Source: Pseudomonadota bacterium (lineage in GTDB: Bacteria; Pseudomonadota; Gammaproteobacteria; Burkholderiales; Rhodocyclaceae). From it: a stretch of 64,000 nt of DNA. The DNA lies in contig JAFEDI010000077.1 of the NCBI GenBank assembly GCA_018241725.1, positions 62,001 through 126,000 on the forward strand, in the 5' to 3' direction. Shown here piece by piece: positions 58,677-64,000 of the stretch. The notes beneath the pieces were generated by a model. The model was not told where the DNA came from. It did not search any database and saw nothing but the letters and a program-made list of their open reading frames with translations. Numbering within the stretch: the first letter of the stretch is position 1; each line of letters opens with the position of its first letter. The position numbers and the translations under genes were made by a program.

Positions 58677-59468
58677 ATGGGCTTTCTCGCCGGCAAACGC
58701 ATTCTCATCACCGGATTGCTGTCCAACCGCTCGATTTCCTACGGGATCGCCAAAGCCATGCACCGGGAAGGTGCCGAACTTGCGTTTACCTATCAGAACG
58801 AACGCTTCGTCGAACGGGTTTCCAAGATGGCCGCCGAGTTTGGCAGCTCACTGGTTTATCCCTGCGATGTGCAGAACGACGACGAAATTGCCAAGTTGTT
58901 CGCCGACCTCGGCGCGCAATGGGACAGCCTGGACGGCCTCGTTCACTCCATCGCCTTCGCACCCAGTGAAGCCCTAGAGGGAGACTTCTTGGACAACGCC
59001 AGCCGCGAGGCCTTCCGGATCTCCCAGGAAGTCAGCGCCTACAGCTTTCCGGCACTGGCCAAGGCCGCCCGACCGTTGATGAAAGGACGCAATGGGTCGC
59101 TGCTCACCCTGTCCTATCTGGGCGCAGTACGCACCATGCCCAACTACAACATCATGGGTCTGGCCAAAGCCAGCCTCGAGGCAGCAGTTCGCTACATGGC
59201 CGTGAGCCTCGGACCTGAAGGTACGCGCGTCAATGCCATTTCCGCAGGCCCGATCAAGACGCTTGCAGCCTCCGGTATCGGCAGTTTCGGAAAGCTGCTG
59301 GCCTTCAATGAACGCAACGCACCGCTGCGCCGCAACGTGACCATCGAAGAAGTTGGCAACGTCGCCGCATTCCTGTGCTCGGACTTGGCAAGCGGCGTCA
59401 CCGGGGAAATCATGTACGTGGATGGTGGCTTCAACACCACGGCTTTGGGGAATCCAGACCAAGGCTGA
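58677..59468 (+). CDS. fabI: enoyl-[acyl-carrier-protein] reductase FabI
   Basis: This 263-aa NADH-dependent reductase of the short-chain family makes the last reduction of fatty acid elongation. It begins [20 protein letters not shown] and [19 protein letters not shown]; the catalytic site is in [20 protein letters not shown] (Y, Y and K spaced as in FabI). Length is typical. It has its own promoter and a strong terminator after it. Confidence 0.96.
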   Translation: MGFLAGKRILITGLLSNRSISYGIAKAMHREGAELAFTYQNERFVERVSKMAAEFGSSLVYPCDVQNDDEIAKLFADLGAQWDSLDGLVHSIAFAPSEALEGDFLDNASREAFRISQEVSAYSFPALAKAARPLMKGRNGSLLTLSYLGAVRTMPNYNIMGLAKASLEAAVRYMAVSLGPEGTRVNAISAGPIKTLAASGIGSFGKLLAFNERNAPLRRNVTIEEVGNVAAFLCSDLASGVTGEIMYVDGGFNTTALGNPDQG

Positions 59469-59476
59469 TCGCCACC

Positions 59477-59525
59477 GGTAGAAATAAAAAAGCCCTTGTT
59501 AAACAAGGGCTTTTTTATTTCTACC
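59477..59525. terminator. perfect 23-bp inverted repeat, bidirectional terminator
   Basis: Arms at 59477-59499 and 59503-59525 are perfect reverse complements around a three-base TAA loop, with a GC core AAGCCCTTGT flanked by A/T tracts. It serves both convergent genes, fabI and ppiD. Confidence 0.93.
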
Positions 59526-59539
59526 GCACGGGCATCCGA

Positions 59540-61444
59540 TTACTTCTCTTTCGCCGGCTCCAGCGCTGCCATGTTGATCTTCACGTCATAACGCTTGCGC
59601 AGGGCGGCAACGTACGCAGAGAAGTCCTGCTCAGCCAGGATCCGCGAATATTGCTGACGCAAGGCATCAAGACGCGGGTCACTCTCAGCCAGGGTTGGAC
59701 GACTGACCTTCTCGATGCGGAAGATGGTATATCCAGCCCCCGGCACCTGAGCTCCGACGTAACTCGGGAGCTTGTCTACCGGAGCACGGAACACCGCCCT
59801 TACTGCATCCGGCGGCAAGTCCTGAGCGCCCCGCAGCAAAGCGTGGGACGCCCCCCACGCCAGTTCAAGCGAGTCGCCCTTAACGAGTTTGGCAAGCTTG
59901 GCAGCACCATCTGCCTCCGCCAGCTTGCTGGCCTCCTCGTTGATGAGCACCTTGGCGATATCGGCCTTCACCTCTTCAAACGGGCGAATGGACGACGGCT
60001 TGAACTCCAGTACCCGGGCAGCCACCATGGTTCCGCTGCCAACATCAACGGCTTCCGTGTTGCGCTTGTTCTTGATGCTATCCTCGGAAAAGAGTGCCGC
60101 GGCAAGCTTAGGATTATCAAACGGCGGCGCCACCTTGCCTTCCCGCGCGAACCAGTCGGTAGTACGGATCTGCAGCTTGAACTTCTCGGCCGCCGGCTTG
60201 AGGCTATCCGCCTGCTCATAGACCGTATTGCTGAACCCATCGACCAACTCGGCAAACTTCTTCGCTGCCTCCGTGCGCTTGAGCTCCGTTGCGATCTCGC
60301 TTTTGACTTCGTCAAAGGCGCGCACCTTCTCTGCCTTCACGCCAGTCAGCCGAATGATGTGAAAACCGAAGTCCGACTGCACGACACCCGACACATCGCC
60401 TTCCTTGGCTAACGCAAAAACCGCCTCCTCAAAGGGCTTGACCATTGCACCGCGGGCGAAATAGCCGAGATCTCCCCCCTTATCCGCCGACCCCGGATCC
60501 TGGGAATTCTCCTTGGCCAGCTTCGCAAACTCAGCGGGGCTTGCCTTGACCTGCTTGAGCAACCCTTCCGCTTTGTCTTTGGCTGCCTTCAAGGCGGCTT
60601 CGCCAGCTGCTTTATCGGCTTTAATCAGAATGTGACTCGCACGACGCTCCTCGCCTTGACGGAAACGCTCGGGATGGGCGTCATACTCCTTACGGAGATC
60701 TGCATCACTGGGAAGCAACTGGGAGGCCAGTTCGTCCTGATTGAGAACAAGGTACTCAGCCCGGACTTGGGCCGGCACTTCAAAACGCTTCCGGTTCGCT
60801 TCGTAGAACTTACGCTCGGCATCCTCGGGGAGCTTAACTGATGCTGCATAATCTGCAGCTCCCAGTCGCACCTCGCTAATCTGACGCTCCTCCTGCTGAA
60901 CAGAGTAGACACCCTCAGCAGACTTGTGCGACACGAGGACACCTTCGGCCACGACACCGATCACCTGTTGCAAGGCCAGATCCTGACGCAAACGTGCCTC
61001 AAACACGGCCTGCGTCATCCCCTGTGCCTTCAGCACAGCCTCATAGCGAGGCAGGGAAAACTGCCCGTTATCCTGAAAGGCGGCAATCGATGTAATAGTG
61101 TCACGAACACGTTGATCCGATACCATCACATGCTTCTTGGCCAGATCAAGCGCAAGCAGACGCTGATTCACCAGGTTATCCAGTACGGCACGACGCGCCT
61201 CCGCCGTCTCCATCATCGCTGGATTGAAATTAGCCCCCAGAGCCGCACGCATGCGCTCCTGCTGCTCATGAAGCGCCTGCTGGAACTCAGCCTGGCCGAT
61301 GGCTGAGCCCCCAACGGTTGCAAGCTCGCCACCACCGCTCATGTTGCGAACATAGGAATCCACCCCCCAAAAAGCGAAGGGCAACGTAATTAGGAGCAGA
61401 AAAACCTGAACGATCTTCTTGTTGTTGCGTACAGCATCAAACAT
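59540..61444 (-). CDS. ppiD: peptidylprolyl isomerase PpiD
   Basis: This 634-aa membrane-anchored periplasmic chaperone has a helix at about 12-32 (VFLLLITLPFAFWGVDSYV), a SurA-like N-terminal domain, a parvulin domain (RRASHILIKADKAAGEAALK, SQDPGSADKGGDLGYFARG, SDFGFHIIRLTGVK) and a C-terminal domain. It helps outer-membrane protein folding at SecYEG, where YfgM joins it. It lies in the hupB-ppiD neighbourhood known from proteobacteria. Confidence 0.94.
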   Translation of the reverse strand: MFDAVRNNKKIVQVFLLLITLPFAFWGVDSYVRNMSGGGELATVGGSAIGQAEFQQALHEQQERMRAALGANFNPAMMETAEARRAVLDNLVNQRLLALDLAKKHVMVSDQRVRDTITSIAAFQDNGQFSLPRYEAVLKAQGMTQAVFEARLRQDLALQQVIGVVAEGVLVSHKSAEGVYSVQQEERQISEVRLGAADYAASVKLPEDAERKFYEANRKRFEVPAQVRAEYLVLNQDELASQLLPSDADLRKEYDAHPERFRQGEERRASHILIKADKAAGEAALKAAKDKAEGLLKQVKASPAEFAKLAKENSQDPGSADKGGDLGYFARGAMVKPFEEAVFALAKEGDVSGVVQSDFGFHIIRLTGVKAEKVRAFDEVKSEIATELKRTEAAKKFAELVDGFSNTVYEQADSLKPAAEKFKLQIRTTDWFAREGKVAPPFDNPKLAAALFSEDSIKNKRNTEAVDVGSGTMVAARVLEFKPSSIRPFEEVKADIAKVLINEEASKLAEADGAAKLAKLVKGDSLELAWGASHALLRGAQDLPPDAVRAVFRAPVDKLPSYVGAQVPGAGYTIFRIEKVSRPTLAESDPRLDALRQQYSRILAEQDFSAYVAALRKRYDVKINMAALEPAKEK

Positions 61445-61498
61445 GCGGGGTCCTTAGTTACTACGCTTATTGGCAAGCGACTCTCGGCTGGAGAATAC

Positions 61499-61528
61499 AA
61501 AAAAGGCGAACCTCAGTTCGCCCTTTTT
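61499..61528 (-). terminator. intrinsic terminator upstream of ppiD
   Basis: GGCGAAC (61505-61511) and GTTCGCC (61516-61522) pair around CTCA, with A and T tracts on both sides. It ends minus-strand transcription coming from the tRNA region, about 55 bp before the ppiD start. The 160 bp between it and the next terminator holds no gene. Confidence 0.8.
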
Positions 61529-61689
61529 CTCGCCTTACATTCGTGTGATCGCCGTTTGAGCGAATACGGCAGGGAACGAGGAGCATGCCAGCCCAACGTT
61601 CAATCAAACCGTAGCCACTGCATGACTGGCCGAGTCTACATGCAGGAATCGTAGGGGACAAGGCCCAATGAATGGTGAAGACAAAAAAG

Positions 61690-61717
61690 AAAAAGGCCAC
61701 TTATCGTGACCTTTTTT
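61690..61717 (-). terminator. terminator after tRNA-Asp
   Basis: The minus strand forms an imperfect hairpin (AAAAAAGGTCAC and GTGGCCTTTTT with one mismatch) followed by T residues, 22 bp past the tRNA-Asp 3' end. It would end the hupB-tRNA transcript. Confidence 0.7.
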
Positions 61718-61739
61718 CATATGAAAACCTTGATTTTGT

Positions 61740-61816
61740 TGGCGGAGTGGACGGGACTCGAACCCGCGACCCCCGGCGTGACAGGCCGGTATTCTAACCA
61801 ACTGAACTACCACTCC
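61740..61816 (-). tRNA. tRNA-Asp (GTC)
   Basis: This 77-nt tRNA has encoded CCA. The acceptor arm GGAGTGG pairs with CCACTCC, the anticodon loop is CTGTCAC giving GTC, and the T-loop is GTTCGAGTC. It lies 25 bp after tRNA-Val in the same direction. Confidence 0.97.
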
Positions 61817-61841
61817 ATTTCGACTCCAGCCATCAAGTGAC

Positions 61842-61917
61842 TGGTGGGTGCTGACGGGGTCGAACCGCCGACATTCGCCTTGTAAGGGCGACGCTCTACC
61901 AACTGAGCTAAGCACCC
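61842..61917 (-). tRNA. tRNA-Val (TAC)
   Basis: This 76-nt tRNA has encoded CCA, a GGGTGCT acceptor arm, anticodon loop CTTACAA giving TAC, and T-loop GTTCGACCC. It starts 33 bp after the hupB stop with no terminator in between, so it may be processed from a hupB transcript. Confidence 0.97.
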
Positions 61918-61950
61918 GGACATCGAAGACTTCTCGAAATCAAGAGCTAG

Positions 61951-62223
61951 TCATTGTAGTGCATCTTTCAATGCTTTACCAGGCCTAAATTTAGGAATTC
62001 TTGCCGATCCAATCTTGATCGCGGCACCTGTCCGCGGATTTCTGCCACTTCGTGCGGCACGCTCCCCTACGTGGAAGGTCCCAAAACCCACCAGGGTTAC
62101 CGTCCCACCCTTTTTCAAGGTTTGCTTGACTGCACCAATAGCAGCATCCAACGCTCGCCCCGCAGCAGCTTTCGAAATGTCGGCACCAACAGCGATTTGG
62201 TCGATCAGTTCGGATTTGTTCAT
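61951..62223 (-). CDS. hupB: DNA-binding protein HU-beta
   Basis: This 90-aa histone-like protein compacts and bends DNA. It begins [20 protein letters not shown] and has [19 protein letters not shown] with the conserved arginine/proline arm. A strong promoter lies upstream (62320-62349). The tRNA-Val gene follows at 33 bp and no terminator is seen between. Confidence 0.97.
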   Translation of the reverse strand: MNKSELIDQIAVGADISKAAAGRALDAAIGAVKQTLKKGGTVTLVGFGTFHVGERAARSGRNPRTGAAIKIGSARIPKFRPGKALKDALQ

Positions 62224-62319
62224 ACAAGCCCCCTCGTTATCAGACAAACAAACAGGAAACCCCGACGACAAATGCTGGCGCAATATTGCGAGACCGCGGA
62301 TGCGCACAGAGATTGATTC

Positions 62320-62349
62320 TATATAGCGCGCTAAAAATCAGGATGTCAA
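62320..62349 (-). promoter_or_regulatory. hupB promoter
   Basis: On the minus strand a perfect TTGACA (62349-62344), an 18-bp spacer and TATATA (62325-62320) form a strong sigma70 promoter about 100 bp upstream of hupB. Confidence 0.75.
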
Positions 62350-62399
62350 GACAAGAGCCATGAAGACACCATCAGCGATGCTCAGCTCCCATCTCGGAA

Positions 62400-62433
62400 A
62401 TGCAAAAGACCGCGCAAGCGCGGTCTTTTGCAT
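62400..62433. terminator. rpsT terminator
   Basis: Arms of 15 bases (62400-62414 and 62419-62433) pair perfectly, with GACCGCG/CGCGGTC at the core and A/T tracts outside. It follows the rpsT stop by about 60 bp on the minus strand and could also act on the plus strand. Confidence 0.88.
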
Positions 62434-62493
62434 ACATACGTTGCTCTGCAATGCATGCCCTTCGAGGGGCATGCCGCACATCAATCGATATGT

Positions 62494-62772
62494 TTAAGCT
62501 GCAGCAACAGCACCCATCGCCTTGATGGAGGCGGACAGGCGGCTCTTGTGACGAGCGGCCTTGTTCTTGTGGATGATTTTCTTGTCAGCGATGCTGTCGA
62601 TGGTACGCTGGGAAACCACAAAAACTTGCTGAGCCACTTGCTTGTCACCAGCCACGACTGCCTTGCGAACAGCCTTAATAGCGGTGCGCAGACGCGAACG
62701 CAGGCTCATGTTGAGGGCGCGGGCCTTGACTGCTTGACGGGCGCGCTTACGGGCTTGTGCCGAGTTGGCCAT
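62494..62772 (-). CDS. rpsT: 30S ribosomal protein S20
   Basis: This 92-aa basic protein begins [20 protein letters not shown] and has [17 protein letters not shown] and [19 protein letters not shown], the S20 hallmarks. The length matches, rich in Lys, Arg and Ala. It binds 16S rRNA early in 30S assembly. The terminator at 62400-62433 follows. Confidence 0.98.
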   Translation of the reverse strand: MANSAQARKRARQAVKARALNMSLRSRLRTAIKAVRKAVVAGDKQVAQQVFVVSQRTIDSIADKKIIHKNKAARHKSRLSASIKAMGAVAAA

Positions 62773-62866
62773 CTTTGAGTAATCCTAAAATAAATGCATT
62801 AAAGGCGGGATTTTAATGGCAAGCGTGTTCTTCTTGCAAGGCCTTTCGAACCTTTCCCAAAACGAA

Positions 62867-62896
62867 AATGCCCCGCACGTTCCCGTGCGGGGCATT
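62867..62896 (-). terminator. thiolase terminator
   Basis: Arms AATGCCCCGCACG (62867-62879) and CGTGCGGGGCATT (62884-62896) pair perfectly around TTCC, with TTTTCGTTTT after it on the minus strand. It lies 16 bp after the thiolase stop. Confidence 0.88.
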
Positions 62897-62912
62897 ATAA
62901 CTACCTGAAAAC

Positions 62913-64000
62913 TCAGATGCGCTCGAAGATCGTTGCGATACCCTGCCCGCCGCCGATACACATGGTCACCAGCGCATAACGGCCGCCGATGCGCTCAAGT
63001 TCGTACAGAGCCTTGGTCGCGATGAAGGCGCCGGAGCACCCAACCGGGTGGCCCAGGGCGATCGCCCCACCGTTCGGGTTCGTCTTCGCCGGGTCCAGAC
63101 CAAGAACCTTCGAGACCGCCAGAGCTTGCGCGGCGAACGCTTCGTTCGACTCGATGACATCCATCTGGTCCAGGGACAGGCCAGCCTTCTTGAGTGCAAG
63201 ACGCGAGGCCGGGATCGGACCTTCGCCCATGACGTCGTTCGGCACGCCAGCAACCGCGTAGGACACGAGGCGTGCGATCGGCTTGTAACCCGCATTGACC
63301 GCCGTGGAACCATCAGCCAGCACAAAGAACGCAGCACCGTCGTTGATGCCGGACGCGTTGCCGGCAGTCACCGTACCGTCCTTCTTGAACGCCGGCTTCA
63401 TCTTGGCCAGGGACTCCATCGTCGTCCCACGCTTGACATGCTCGTCGGTATCGAAGACGACCTCGCCCTTACGAGTTTGCTTGACGATCGGGACGATCTG
63501 CGACTTGAAGCGACCTTCATCGATCGCCAGCGCAGCGCGGCGCTGGGACTCGACGGCAAACGCGTCCTGCTCTTCACGGCTGATACCGTGCTTGGCAGCC
63601 AGGTTCTCGGCGGTGATACCCATGTGGCCAACGCCAAACGGATCGGTCAGGACCGCGACCATGCTGTCGATAGCCTTGGTGTCGCCCATGCGTGCGCCCG
63701 AACGCAGCGCCGGCATCAGGTAGGCAGCCTTGGACATGACCTCGACGCCGCCACCAACGCCATAATCAGCATCGCCGAGCAGGATGTTCTGAGCAGTAGT
63801 GACGATACCCTGCAGACCCGAGGAACACAGACGGCCAACCTGCATCGCGACCGACTCCATCGGCAAGCCTGCCTGAATGGAAGCCACTCGAGGCACGTAA
63901 GCGTAACGGGAATCAGTAGGCATGCAGTTGCCCACGGTGACATAGTTGATCAACTGAGGATCCACGCCCGATCGGACAACCGACTCCTTCATCACGATGC
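62913..64000 (-). CDS. acetyl-CoA C-acyltransferase (thiolase), 5' end off the window
   Basis: This thiolase is incomplete at the right edge: the frame is open to position 64000 and about 30 N-terminal residues of the usual 390 are missing. The acyl-accepting cysteine lies in GRLCSSGLQG; the catalytic HisCys pair is seen in ALGHPVGCSGA and CIGGGQGIA. It is close to acetyl-CoA acetyltransferases of the PhaA/BktB kind used in beta-oxidation or polyhydroxyalkanoate synthesis. An internal ATG at 63995 is not the true start. Confidence 0.92.
   Translation of the reverse strand, partial: IVMKESVVRSGVDPQLINYVTVGNCMPTDSRYAYVPRVASIQAGLPMESVAMQVGRLCSSGLQGIVTTAQNILLGDADYGVGGGVEVMSKAAYLMPALRSGARMGDTKAIDSMVAVLTDPFGVGHMGITAENLAAKHGISREEQDAFAVESQRRAALAIDEGRFKSQIVPIVKQTRKGEVVFDTDEHVKRGTTMESLAKMKPAFKKDGTVTAGNASGINDGAAFFVLADGSTAVNAGYKPIARLVSYAVAGVPNDVMGEGPIPASRLALKKAGLSLDQMDVIESNEAFAAQALAVSKVLGLDPAKTNPNGGAIALGHPVGCSGAFIATKALYELERIGGRYALVTMCIGGGQGIATIFERI

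Noticed and set aside
61467-61700. Small frame between ppiD and the tRNAs
   Set aside because: It runs across two terminators and has no start signals.

Overview
This 64 kb window is a contiguous, gene-dense, GC-rich chromosome segment from a betaproteobacterium, most likely of the order Rhodocyclales (an Azospira/Azoarcus-like relative; inferred from protein resemblance and gene order, not from a search). The long minus-strand run ndk-rlmN-pilW-rodZ-ispG-hisS-yfgM-bamB-der-hfq-hflX-hflK-hflC-DUF2065-hisZ-purA is the standard betaproteobacterial arrangement. hisZ, cbb3-oxidase assembly genes, a FabI-type enoyl reductase and a dctSR-type regulator pair fit that placement. I see no rRNA operon, CRISPR array, insertion sequence or prophage.

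Layout. 0-4.4 kb: two AmmeMemoRadiSam genes, an alpha/beta-hydrolase-like protein, the overlapping tadA/L,D-transpeptidase/GNAT set, and a decayed histidine kinase. 4.4-7.4 kb: LemA-like lipoprotein, type 4 uracil-DNA glycosylase, rimI, tsaB, small secreted protein. 7.6-12.9 kb: OmpR/EnvZ-like pair, then a persulfide dioxygenase overlapping a group II truncated globin, yciB, yciI, bolA and a periplasmic parvulin. 12.9-28.5 kb: the housekeeping run above. 28.5-32.6 kb: a candidate FNR/Anr-controlled small RNA, ccoS, ccoI and a TRAP-type dctP. 32.8-35.4 kb: a DctS/DctR-like pair. 35.4-45.1 kb: tilS, accA, murJ, a PEBP protein, a phosphofructokinase, adk, kdsB, a Trm112-like protein, lpxK, exbD, exbB. 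45.4-50.8 kb: xseA, sodB with an IscR-like operator, and a LexA-controlled dnaE2. 50.9-56.4 kb: a lipoprotein, then a probable iron-regulated extracytoplasmic redox locus (di-heme cytochrome, porin, FMN-binding protein, ApbE, four-helix membrane protein). 56.4-64 kb: an orphan solute-binding protein, fabI, ppiD, tRNA-Asp, tRNA-Val, hupB, rpsT and a thiolase cut by the window edge.

How the parts work together. Most genes are core functions: tRNA modification (tadA, tsaB, tilS, rlmN), nucleotide supply (purA, adk, ndk), envelope biogenesis (bamB, rodZ, murJ, lpxK, kdsB, exbBD, ppiD), membrane quality control (hflKC) and RNA regulation (hfq). Several regulatory sites can be read directly: an FNR-type palindrome, an IscR-type palindrome over the sodB promoter, a LexA box touching the dnaE2 start codon, and a Fur-like palindrome just after a sigma70 promoter. 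Together they tie oxygen, iron-sulfur status, DNA damage and iron to loci in this stretch.

The two most promising undescribed items are (1) a roughly 108-nt FNR/Anr-dependent small RNA downstream of ccoS and (2) the Fur-box-led cytochrome/porin/flavinylation cluster, which looks like a multi-component extracytoplasmic electron-transfer or metal-reduction system.
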